Part shown: positions 32,058 to 38,729 of the stretch, in pieces
How positions within the stretch are numbered: the stretch's first letter is position 1
Layout: every line of letters starts with the position of its first letter
Assembly: GCF_014108865.1 (NCBI RefSeq)
Contig: NZ_CP053928.1
Location: 4,836,001 to 4,900,000 of the forward strand
Reading direction: 5' to 3'
Origin: Nocardioides sp. WS12
GTDB taxonomy: Bacteria; Actinomycetota; Actinomycetes; Propionibacteriales; Nocardioidaceae
DNA: 64,000 nt
The notes under the pieces: generated by a model
Seen by the model: only the letters and a program-made list of their open reading frames with translations
What the model was told of the DNA's origin: nothing
Database searches by the model: none
Program-made: the position numbers and the translations under genes

Positions 32058-32552
32058 TCAGCAACCGTCTCGGGCCCCCCACACGGCGACCCAGTACTGC
32101 ACCCCGAACGGCAGGTCGTCGTAGAGCACGTCCGCGTCGGCCAGGCTCCGGCCATCGAGCGCAACCAGCGCGCCGACGTCGGCCCACAACTCGACAGCCA
32201 GGCCGGCGTCGGCCGAGCCCAGGTCCGCCCGCAGCGCGGCGTCGAACCCCTCGGCGCGCTCGTCGAAGTGCCCCGGCGCCTTCTCTGTACGACGACCCGA
32301 GCCGTTGCCGACGACGAGGATCCCCGTCTCCCCGGATTCGGCAACGGAGGAGCCGACAGCAGCGACCAGGGCAGCCCCGACCCGCCCGCCCGAGTCAACG
32401 GACGCAACGACCCGGACCCGCGGACCGAGCCGACCAACAGCGGCGAGGCACGACGCGCGCAGCAATGCGACGGGGTCCTCGAGCGACGCATACGAAGGCA
32501 GCAGCGCCAGCACGCCCGGCACCAGCGCGACCGGCTTCACGGGGCCGCTCAC
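32058..32552 (-). CDS. conserved hypothetical protein, extradiol-dioxygenase-like fold suspected
   Basis: A 164-residue protein from a GTG at 32552 (VSGPVKPVALVPGVLALLP) overlapping the folP stop by four bases (GTGA). The PVALVPGVLALLPSYASLEDP start and the later GILVVGNGSGRRTEKAPGHF block resemble actinobacterial proteins related to the LigB-type (class III) extradiol dioxygenase fold. The His residues expected for iron binding are not clearly complete, so enzymatic activity is doubtful. It is third in the gpgS-folP operon. Its stop codon forms the loop of a small hairpin (GGTTGC 32052-32057, GCAACC 32061-32066). Function unknown; a link to folate or glucosylglycerate metabolism is suggested only by position. 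Confidence 0.72.
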   Translation of the reverse strand: MSGPVKPVALVPGVLALLPSYASLEDPVALLRASCLAAVGRLGPRVRVVASVDSGGRVGAALVAAVGSSVAESGETGILVVGNGSGRRTEKAPGHFDERAEGFDAALRADLGSADAGLAVELWADVGALVALDGRSLADADVLYDDLPFGVQYWVAVWGARDGC

Positions 32553-33412
32553 TGCAGACCCCGGATCGCCCGCAGCGGCGGTCTGCGGCCGGCGATCGAC
32601 CACACCATGTCGACGGTCTGGCGCGTCTCGACGACCTGATGCACGCGATAGATCCGGGCACCGGCAAGCGCACACACGGACGTGGCCGCCAACGTCCCGA
32701 CCAGCCGCTCCCCCACGTCGAGACCGAGCGTCTCGCCGACGAAATCCTTGTTGGAGAGCGACACCAGGACGGGCCAGCCGGTGGCGACCATCTCGCCCAG
32801 GCGGCGGGTGATCTCGAGCGAGTGGAAGGTGTTCTTGCCGAAGTCGTGCGCGGGGTCGATCACGATCGACTCCCGCGCGACGCCGGCGGCCAGCGCACGT
32901 TCGGCGTAGGCCACGGTGTCGGCGACCGCGGAGGCGACCACGTCGTCGTACTCGATCCGGTAGGGGCGGGTCCGGGGCGTCACGCCGCCGGTGTGGGTGC
33001 AGATGATTGCCGCTCCCCATTGCGCGGCGACGTCGACGAGCTCGGGATCGGCCCCTCCCCACGCGTCGTTGAGGACGTCGGCGCCGGCTTCGCACACGGC
33101 GTCGCCCACCTCGGCGCGCCAGGTGTCGACCGAGATCACCAGTCCGGGCCACTCGGACCGCACCCGGGCCACGAAGTCCACGACGCGCGCCTTCTCCTCG
33201 GCCGCCGAGATCTCGACGCCCGGAGCAGCCTTGATGCCGCCGATGTCGACGATCTCGGCACCCTGCGCCACCACCTCGGCCACCCGCGCGAACGCAGCGT
33301 CCTCGGCCCAGGTCGCGCCCTTGTCGAAGAACGAGTCGGGTGTCCGGTTGACGATGGCCATCATCAACGCGTCGTTGTCGCCGAAGGCATGGCGACCGAG
33401 AACAAGGCTCAC
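32549..33412 (-). CDS. folP: dihydropteroate synthase
   Basis: A 287-residue TIM-barrel protein of the dihydropteroate synthase family. Signatures are AIVNRTPDSFFDKG (pterin-phosphate loop), EIVDIGGIKAAPG, SVDTWRAEVGDAV, VLNDAWGG and the late HQVVETRQTVDM. The family condenses dihydropterin pyrophosphate with p-aminobenzoate. It resembles the second mycobacterial homologue FolP2, encoded next to gpgS, more than the canonical FolP1 of the folate operon, and FolP2 may not be active in folate synthesis; that caveat applies here. The GTG start overlaps the gpgS stop by four bases. Confidence 0.88.
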   Translation of the reverse strand: MSLVLGRHAFGDNDALMMAIVNRTPDSFFDKGATWAEDAAFARVAEVVAQGAEIVDIGGIKAAPGVEISAAEEKARVVDFVARVRSEWPGLVISVDTWRAEVGDAVCEAGADVLNDAWGGADPELVDVAAQWGAAIICTHTGGVTPRTRPYRIEYDDVVASAVADTVAYAERALAAGVARESIVIDPAHDFGKNTFHSLEITRRLGEMVATGWPVLVSLSNKDFVGETLGLDVGERLVGTLAATSVCALAGARIYRVHQVVETRQTVDMVWSIAGRRPPLRAIRGLQ

Positions 33413-34338
33413 AGCAGGTCCTTTGCCGGGGGGCGTTCGATGATCGGTACGACGTGCTCGACAGGCTCGAGTCCGCGCAGGAACTGCCGCAACACCGCCT
33501 CCCCGCCGGTGGTTGAGGTGCGAGCGCCAGCGAGCCTCGAAACCTCCGGACCGTCAACGTCCACCCGCGCCAACGCCGCCGCCAGGATCTGCGTGGCCAT
33601 CCCACCGAGGTCCCGCAACGCCTGGTGCCGGTGCGCCCGGACTCCGAGGTCCACCTGCGCGAGGGCCTCCACCCCGCCCGCCCGCACGGTGTCGATCAGG
33701 GCGGCCAGCTCCACGGCATAGCCCGTCGGCACGGACAGGCCGGCGAACCACGACCGTCGTACGGCCCACTCGCCGGCGAGTGGTTGCACCAACCCGCCGA
33801 GCTCCGGGAACAACAACGCGATCAGGGGGCGCGCGACGAGCTCGGTGACCCGGCCGCCCTCGAGCGGCCCTTCCGCGCCGGGGCGGTCGTAGAAGCCCTT
33901 GACCAGCTGCACCTCGGGCGAGCTCAGCAGCGGCCCGAGAAGGCCCGGTACGAAGTGGGTGTCCCAGTCGTGGAGGTCGGCGTCCATGAACACCACCAGC
34001 TCACCGCTGGTGACGAACAGCGACTTCCACATCGCTTCGCCCTTGCCGGGATGGGTGCCCAGGTCGGGGCGGATCTCGGCGGACCGGTGCACGCGGGCGC
34101 CCGCCGACTCGGCGACCGCAAAGGTGTCGTCGACCGAGTCGCTGTCGATGACCACGATCTCGTCGACGAGGGCGACGGTGTCCATCAGCGCCTCGCGGAC
34201 TCGCGTGACGACGGCGCCCACGGTCGCGGCCTCGTTGCGGGCCGGCACGACGAGGCTGACGCGCTGTCCCAGCGCCATCTTCTGGCCCAGCAGCCCCTCG
34301 AGGCTCCAGTCGTCCCAGTGGGCGGCGCGGATCCCCAT
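33409..34338 (-). CDS. gpgS: glucosyl-3-phosphoglycerate synthase
   Basis: A 309-residue GT81-type glycosyltransferase. The ATG at 34338 is chosen because TAGGTT sits 7 nt upstream (leaderless); a TTG three codons earlier lies inside that element. The nucleotide-sugar fold shows VSLVVPARNEAATVG, the IDSDSVDDT acidic region, GKGEAMWKSLF, FMDADLHDWD and PLAGEWAVRRSWF. It transfers glucose from UDP-glucose to 3-phosphoglycerate, the first step to glucosylglycerate and, in mycobacteria, methylglucose lipopolysaccharides. Its 3' part contains a family-B repeat (33508-33544) translated in frame around ARTSTTGGEAV near the C-terminus, an unusual insertion. It is first in an operon with folP and the hypothetical gene. 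Confidence 0.92.
   Translation of the reverse strand: MGIRAAHWDDWSLEGLLGQKMALGQRVSLVVPARNEAATVGAVVTRVREALMDTVALVDEIVVIDSDSVDDTFAVAESAGARVHRSAEIRPDLGTHPGKGEAMWKSLFVTSGELVVFMDADLHDWDTHFVPGLLGPLLSSPEVQLVKGFYDRPGAEGPLEGGRVTELVARPLIALLFPELGGLVQPLAGEWAVRRSWFAGLSVPTGYAVELAALIDTVRAGGVEALAQVDLGVRAHRHQALRDLGGMATQILAAALARVDVDGPEVSRLAGARTSTTGGEAVLRQFLRGLEPVEHVVPIIERPPAKDLL
33508..33544. repeat. family-B short palindromic repeat inside gpgS
   Basis: A 37-base repeat beginning GGTGGTTGAGGTGCGAGCG and ending AGCGAGCCTCGAAACC, an imperfect palindrome. Other copies are at 41540-41575 and, in opposite orientation, at 59254-59292. Here it lies within the 3' part of gpgS in frame. Confidence 0.85.
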
Positions 34339-34345
34339 ACGCGCC

Positions 34346-34351
34346 AACCTA
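34346..34351 (-). promoter_or_regulatory. leaderless -10 element of gpgS
   Basis: Minus-strand TAGGTT is followed by exactly 7 nt and the ATG at 34338. Together with the other TANNNT-N7-start cases in this window it argues for a leaderless transcript and decides the gpgS start. Confidence 0.6.
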
Positions 34352-34453
34352 CCGGCAGTGAAGGTTCACCATCTTTGCTCCCCATCGTGGGGAGACGGTG
34401 TTACGGTCGGAGCCATCTCGGGACTGGGCGCTCCCTCCCCCCTGGAGTTTCAT

Positions 34454-34642
34454 ATGTCCTTCCGCCGTTGGCGTCGCAAAATGCGATGTCTGTTCAAGCA
34501 CGGTCCGCGCGGCTGCCCGCACATCGAACGGCACACGCGTCGGTCCAAACATCGACCACAACCGCAGCCCGCGCCGTTCCGGCCCGAGCCGCTTCCACAG
34601 CCACAGTCCGCGGACAGCCCCGGCCGCCACGCGATGCACTGA
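34454..34642 (+). CDS. small basic hypothetical protein
   Basis: A 62-residue open frame starting MSFRRWRRKMRCLFKHGPRG at 34454 with GGAG 6 nt upstream, in a gap between gpgS and the amidase gene. The N-terminal half is very rich in Arg and Lys and holds two cysteines and several histidines; the C-terminal half is proline- and glutamine-rich and probably unstructured. Such small basic proteins are seen in actinobacteria, but I recognise no family. A 7-bp palindrome (CTCCCCA/TGGGGAG, 34378-34394) lies upstream. Evidence is limited to the start signal, the gap and the odd composition, so it may not be a real gene. Confidence 0.4.
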   Translation: MSFRRWRRKMRCLFKHGPRGCPHIERHTRRSKHRPQPQPAPFRPEPLPQPQSADSPGRHAMH

Positions 34643-34655
34643 CGACCCCCCACCG

Positions 34656-35528
34656 TCAGGGCGCCAGAAAGCTCCGGATCGCCTGCACCAGGGCCCGGGC
34701 GTACTTGGCCCTGCCCTTCGCGCTCGCGACCAGCGCCGCATCGCCCGGGTCGCGCATGTTGGCGAGCTCGACCATCACGGTCGGGATGTCCGAGTGGTTG
34801 AGCGTGCCCAGGTCGGTCCGGACATCGATCCCGTTCTTCCCCTGGTACGACGACCCCGGGAACCCCGCCGCCTCCAGCGCATCGCGTACGGCGAAGGCGA
34901 GCTTCCGTGACGGCTTCGCGATGTCGTCGGTCCAGCCGTCGAGGACACCCGGCCGGATCACGTGGAACCCGCGATACGTCTGGGTGGTCGAGCTTGTCGA
35001 GACCACTCCGTCGGCGTGGATGCTCAACCGCAGGTCCGCGGTACGCCCGGGCTCGCCCGGGTTGCCGGTCCGTCCGCGCTCGTCGACGCACGGACCCCAC
35101 AGCTCATCGGAGTTGCTGCCCCGGGTCAGGATCACCCGCGCGCCGAGGCGCCGCAGGATCCGTCGCGCTGCGACGGCGACCTGCCAGGTGAAGGTGGCTT
35201 CGGGGTAGCCCGCGTTGGTGGCCGCCCCCGTGGTGTTGCAGTCCTTGTCGAACCCGCCCGCGTCGACGGGCCGCGATATCTCGGAGACGTGGTGCCGGTT
35301 GCCGAGCTGGTGGCCGGGGTCGAGCACGACCACCTTCCCCGCCAACGGGGCCTTGTCCACCGGGGTCTCGACAGGTTCGACCACCGGCGGCGCCGAACCT
35401 GTGTTGCCAGTGCCGGTCGACCTCTCGTCGCCGTTGGTCGAGCCTGGCGAGACCGAGCACCCCGCGGCCAGCGCCACGACGATCACCGCGCCCACCGGTC
35501 GCATCAGGAACCTCGAGCGCGTACCCAT
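34656..35528 (-). CDS. N-acetylmuramoyl-L-alanine amidase, lipoprotein (Amidase_3)
   Basis: A 290-residue exported enzyme. The start at 35528 (MGTRSRFLMRPVG) has TAGGGT 8 nt upstream. The signal peptide ends in the lipobox LAAGC, so it should be lipid-anchored. A low-complexity linker of about 40 residues (Gly/Thr/Ser, then VVEPVETP) is encoded partly by family-A repeats. The catalytic domain has zinc-site motifs VVVLDPGHQLGNRHH, SIHAD and the catalytic glutamate in VMVELANMRD. It removes stem peptides from peptidoglycan, like mycobacterial Rv3717 (Ami1). A third repeat lies inside the catalytic domain, adding VVSTSST beside the SIHADG motif, which is an odd place for an insertion. Confidence 0.88.
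   Translation of the reverse strand: MGTRSRFLMRPVGAVIVVALAAGCSVSPGSTNGDERSTGTGNTGSAPPVVEPVETPVDKAPLAGKVVVLDPGHQLGNRHHVSEISRPVDAGGFDKDCNTTGAATNAGYPEATFTWQVAVAARRILRRLGARVILTRGSNSDELWGPCVDERGRTGNPGEPGRTADLRLSIHADGVVSTSSTTQTYRGFHVIRPGVLDGWTDDIAKPSRKLAFAVRDALEAAGFPGSSYQGKNGIDVRTDLGTLNHSDIPTVMVELANMRDPGDAALVASAKGRAKYARALVQAIRSFLAP
34985..35005. repeat. family-A short palindromic repeat inside the amidase gene
   Basis: TGGTCGAGC/TT/GTCGAGACCA, one copy of the dispersed repeat with halves TGGTCGAGC and GTCGAGACCA. It is translated in frame as VVSTSST within the amidase catalytic domain. Confidence 0.85.
35364..35387. repeat. family-A repeat in the amidase linker
   Basis: GGTCTCGACAGGTTCGACCA, reverse orientation of the same element, lying in the flexible linker after the lipobox and read as VVEPVETP. 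Confidence 0.8.
35434..35454. repeat. family-A repeat copy with one mismatch, near the amidase lipobox
   Basis: TTGGTCGAGCCTGGCGAGACC differs from the consensus at one core base. It lies 70 bases from the previous copy, just after the lipobox codons. Confidence 0.75.
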
Positions 35529-35562
35529 CGCCTGCCACCCTAACGGGGTCCTCGGTCCCCGC

Positions 35563-35586
35563 TGGTCGAGCGCGTCGAGACCACCG
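35563..35586. repeat. family-A repeat between amidase and dehydrogenase genes
   Basis: TGGTCGAGCGCGTCGAGACCA directly upstream of the TACTGT promoter element at 35591. Four family-A copies lie within 600 bases here. Confidence 0.85.
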
Positions 35587-35590
35587 CGCG

Positions 35591-35596
35591 TACTGT
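35591..35596 (+). promoter_or_regulatory. leaderless-type -10 element before the alanine-dehydrogenase-like gene
   Basis: TACTGT is followed by 6 nt and the GTG at 35603. It directly follows a family-A repeat (35563-35586), which would then cover part of the promoter. The GTG start depends on this reading; ATG codons at 35639 or 35663 remain possible. Confidence 0.45.
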
Positions 35597-35602
35597 CAAC
35601 AG

Positions 35603-36802
35603 GTGGGCCGTCCAGGCCCCCCACAGAGAGTTGCGTCCATGGTCGACGAGTCATGCCCAACGATGCCGCTCCTGAGGTTGGGGGTCATCGGTTCCTCGAC
35701 GAAGGAGAATGAGCGCCGCCTGCCAATCCACCCGGACCACATCCGCGGCCTCGACGCAGATCTGCGGGCCCTGATCACCTTGGAGCACGGCTACGGCGCG
35801 CGCTTCGGTGCGTCGGACGCGGCCCTCGGGGAGTACGTCGCCGGGTTCGCCTCTCGCGAGCAGATCCTGGCGGAGTCCGACGTCGTACTGCTGGCGAAAC
35901 CGCAGCATGAGGACGTCGCCGCGTTGAGCCCGGGGCAGGCATTGTGGGGCTGGCCGCACTGCGTGCAGGACGAGGCGCTCACCCAGCTCGCGATCGACCG
36001 GAAGCTGACGCTGATCGCCTTCGAGGCGATGAATCACTGGCGGAGCGACGGTGGCTTCGGTCTGCACGTGTTTCACAAGAACAACGAGCTCGCCGGCTAC
36101 TGCTCGGTGCTGCATGCCCTGGCGTTGGCGGGCCTGACGGGTGACTACGGGCGGCCACTGACCGCGGTGGTGATCGGCTTCGGCGCTACCGCCCGGGGCG
36201 CGGTGACGGCGCTCAACGCGCACGGCGTGCACCGGGTCGCCGTACTCACGAACCGCGAGGTGGCCGCCGTGGGTTCGCCGATCCACTCGGTCCTGATCCG
36301 GCAGTTCGACCACGGCCCGGATGGCGAGAGCAACGTGATGACCGAGCGGGGCCGCGAGCCGCTGGCGGCGTACCTGGCCGAGAACGACATCGTCGTCAAC
36401 TGCACGCTGCAGGACACTGCCGCCCCTCTCGTGTACCTCGGCACCGACGACGTCGGCGCGTTCCGGCCGGGCAGCCTGATTGTCGACGTGTCGTGCGACC
36501 TGGGCATGGGCTTCACGTGGGCTCGTCCGACTTCGTTCGACGAGCCGACGTTCATGGTGGGCGACAACGTCCTCTATTACGGGGTCGACCACAGTCCGTC
36601 CTACCTGTGGAACTCGGCGACGTGGGAGAACAGCAACGCGCTGATCCCGTTCCTGCGCCCGGTACTCGAGGGTGCCAGCGGGTGGGCCGCGAACGACACG
36701 ATCCGCCGCGCGATCGAAATCCGCGACGGCCGGGTGGTCAACCCCGCGATCCTTGCCTTCCAGGGCCGGGCGGCGGAGCCACCTCACCTACTCGCAGTCT
36801 GA
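35603..36802 (+). CDS. alanine dehydrogenase / N5-(carboxyethyl)ornithine synthase-like protein
   Basis: A protein of up to 399 residues in the AlaDH/PNT superfamily. The conserved start LGVIGSSTKENERRLPIHPDH matches N5-(carboxyethyl)ornithine synthases and related NAD(P)-dependent amino-acid dehydrogenases. The NAD(P) fold VVIGFGATARGAVTAL and DVSCDLGMGFTW follow. Conserved family position suggests the true N-terminus may be the ATG at 35663; the GTG at 35603 is kept because a leaderless promoter element precedes it. The family performs reductive condensation of pyruvate with an amino group, or the reverse. The substrate is unknown here. It converges on galE with 18 bp between stop codons. 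Confidence 0.8.
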   Translation: MGRPGPPQRVASMVDESCPTMPLLRLGVIGSSTKENERRLPIHPDHIRGLDADLRALITLEHGYGARFGASDAALGEYVAGFASREQILAESDVVLLAKPQHEDVAALSPGQALWGWPHCVQDEALTQLAIDRKLTLIAFEAMNHWRSDGGFGLHVFHKNNELAGYCSVLHALALAGLTGDYGRPLTAVVIGFGATARGAVTALNAHGVHRVAVLTNREVAAVGSPIHSVLIRQFDHGPDGESNVMTERGREPLAAYLAENDIVVNCTLQDTAAPLVYLGTDDVGAFRPGSLIVDVSCDLGMGFTWARPTSFDEPTFMVGDNVLYYGVDHSPSYLWNSATWENSNALIPFLRPVLEGASGWAANDTIRRAIEIRDGRVVNPAILAFQGRAAEPPHLLAV

Positions 36803-36820
36803 AACGCGAGGTCCGGGGTC

Positions 36821-37825
36821 TCACGCGTACCCCAGCACGTCCTTCCGCTTCTCCCCCCAGGCGAGCGCCGAAGCAATCGCCTCATCCAGGGAGAGCTCCG
36901 CCTTCCAGCCGAGCAACTCGGCCGCCTTGTCCGCATTGGCGAACGCACCGGCCGCATCGCCCGGACGGGCGGGCGCCTCCGTCACCGGGATCGGCTTGCC
37001 GACCACGCGTTCGACGGCTGCCAGCAACTCCCGCACGGTCACGCCGTCACCGCCGCCGATGTTGATGTAGGTGTACGTCGAGTCGACCTTGGCGAGGGCG
37101 TTGTCGAACTCCTCGATCGCCCGCACGTGGGCGCGCGCCAGGTCCCACACGTGGATGTAGTCACGGATGCCCGTGCCGTCGCGGGTCGGGTGGTCGGTGC
37201 CGGTCAGCGTGAACGACGGACGCTGGCCCAGCGCGGTCTGCGCCATCAGCGGGACCACGTGCGTCGCGTCCTTGAGGTGGTAGCCGGTCTCGAGGTCCGG
37301 GTCGGCGCCGATCGGGTTGAAGTAACGCAGGATGACCGCGCGCAGGTCGCTCGCCTTTGACAGGTCCTCGAGCACCATTTCCATCATCCGCTTGGTGCGG
37401 GCGTACGGCGAAGTCGGGTCGACCGGGTCCTCCTCGGTCACCTCGAAGTCCGGCGTCATCGCGTAGAGCGACGCCGTCGAGGAGAACACGATCCGGCCCT
37501 TGCCGAGCGCAGTCAGCTCGTCGAACATCTCCAGCGACTTCGCGACGTTGTCGCGGTAGTACTCGTACGGCTTCTCCACCGATTCCGGTACGACGATCCG
37601 GGCCGCCATGTGGATGGTGGCATCGAGGTCGGGGTGCTCGGCGACCACGCGTCGCAACAGCGCGCGATCGGCGATGTCGCCTTCGTAGAAGATGCGGTCG
37701 CCGACGTACGCGCGCGGCCCGCTGAGCAGCGAGTCGAGGATGACGGGCGTGTGCCCGGCCTGCTCGAGGGCCTTGGACGTGATCGAACCGAGGTAGCCGG
37801 CGCCGCCGGTGACGAGGACCTTCAT
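36821..37825 (-). CDS. galE: UDP-glucose 4-epimerase
   Basis: A 334-residue extended SDR of typical GalE length. It shows the NAD-binding MKVLVTGGAGYLGSI, catalytic Ser in FSSTASLYA and Tyr/Lys in PYARTKRMME, then NPIGADPDLETGYHL and the C-terminal NADKAAELLGWKAELSLDEA. It interconverts UDP-glucose and UDP-galactose to feed polysaccharide synthesis. Its ATG overlaps the rmlA stop (ATGA), so it is the last gene of the GT61-rmlA-galE operon. UDP-galactose would be used by nearby glycosyltransferases or exported as galactan building blocks (inference). The start is unambiguous. Confidence 0.93.
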   Translation of the reverse strand: MKVLVTGGAGYLGSITSKALEQAGHTPVILDSLLSGPRAYVGDRIFYEGDIADRALLRRVVAEHPDLDATIHMAARIVVPESVEKPYEYYRDNVAKSLEMFDELTALGKGRIVFSSTASLYAMTPDFEVTEEDPVDPTSPYARTKRMMEMVLEDLSKASDLRAVILRYFNPIGADPDLETGYHLKDATHVVPLMAQTALGQRPSFTLTGTDHPTRDGTGIRDYIHVWDLARAHVRAIEEFDNALAKVDSTYTYINIGGGDGVTVRELLAAVERVVGKPIPVTEAPARPGDAAGAFANADKAAELLGWKAELSLDEAIASALAWGEKRKDVLGYA

Positions 37826-38709
37826 GTCAGTGACCCTAGCGACCGCTTCTCGGCCAGCAAGTCCAGCAGGTAGAGGCCGTAGCCGCTCTTCAACAGGCCC
37901 TGCGCCAACTCCTCGAGCCGCGCGTCATCAATGAACCCGAGTCGCCAGGCGATCTCTTCGGGCGAACTGACCTTGCTGCCCTGGCGGGCTTCGAGCGCCC
38001 GGACGAAGTTGCTGGCGTCGTTGAGGTCGTCGAAGGTGCCCGTGTCCAGCCAGGCCGAGCCGCGCGGCAGGATCTCGACCTGGAGACGGCCTTCTTCGAG
38101 GTAGAGCCGGTTGAGGTCGGTGATCTCGAGCTCGCCCCGGGGCGAGGGCGTGAGCGACTTGGCGCGGTCGACGACGTCGGGACCGTAGAAGTACAGCCCG
38201 GGGACGGCGTAGCGACTCTTCGGGTTCGCCGGCTTCTCCTCGATCGAGAGCACCTTCCCGTCGGCGTCGAAGTCCACGACGCCGTACGCCGTCGGGTCGG
38301 CCACGCGGTAACCGAAGATGGCCGCACCGTCGAGGTCCGTGAACTGCCGCAGCCGCGTTCCGAGCCCGGGGCCGTAGAAGAGGTTGTCGCCGAGGACCAG
38401 GCCGGCGCCGCCGCCGTCGAGGTGCTGCTCCCCGATCAGGAAGGCCTGGGCGAGGCCGTCGGGCGAGGCCTGGACCGCGTAGCTGATCTCGATGCCGAAC
38501 TGCGAGCCGTCACCGAGGAGCCGCCGGAACTGGCTGGCCTCGCCCGGCGTCGTGATGACCAGGATCTCGCGGATGCCCGCCAGCATCAGCGTCGAGAGCG
38601 GGTAGTAGATCATCGGCTTGTCGTAGACCGGCATCAGCTGCTTGCTGATCGCATGGGTGATCGGATGCAGCCGACTGCCGGTGCCACCGGCCAGAATGAT
38701 CCCGCGCAT
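37822..38709 (-). CDS. rmlA: glucose-1-phosphate thymidylyltransferase
   Basis: A 295-residue nucleotidyltransferase beginning MRGIILAGGTGSRLHPITHA, the family's N-terminal active-site loop. Other RmlA blocks are KQLMPVYDKPMIYYPLSTLM, ISYAVQASPDGLAQAFL, VLGDNLFYGPGLG and IEEKPANPKSRYAVPGLYFY. It makes dTDP-glucose from dTTP and glucose-1-phosphate, the first step to dTDP-L-rhamnose. rmlB and the fused rmlCD follow on the opposite strand 1.8 kb away, so the whole pathway is local. It sits 20 bp after the GT61 gene and overlaps galE by four bases. A longer frame upstream is not supported by a ribosome-binding site. Confidence 0.96.
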   Translation of the reverse strand: MRGIILAGGTGSRLHPITHAISKQLMPVYDKPMIYYPLSTLMLAGIREILVITTPGEASQFRRLLGDGSQFGIEISYAVQASPDGLAQAFLIGEQHLDGGGAGLVLGDNLFYGPGLGTRLRQFTDLDGAAIFGYRVADPTAYGVVDFDADGKVLSIEEKPANPKSRYAVPGLYFYGPDVVDRAKSLTPSPRGELEITDLNRLYLEEGRLQVEILPRGSAWLDTGTFDDLNDASNFVRALEARQGSKVSSPEEIAWRLGFIDDARLEELAQGLLKSGYGLYLLDLLAEKRSLGSLT

Positions 38710-38729
38710 GTCCCCAGCCTGACAGGTGG

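Noticed and set aside
34985..35586. Possible CRISPR array from the cluster of family-A repeats
   Set aside because: Copies are in both orientations, irregularly spaced, lie inside coding sequence and lack spacers of constant length; no cas genes.
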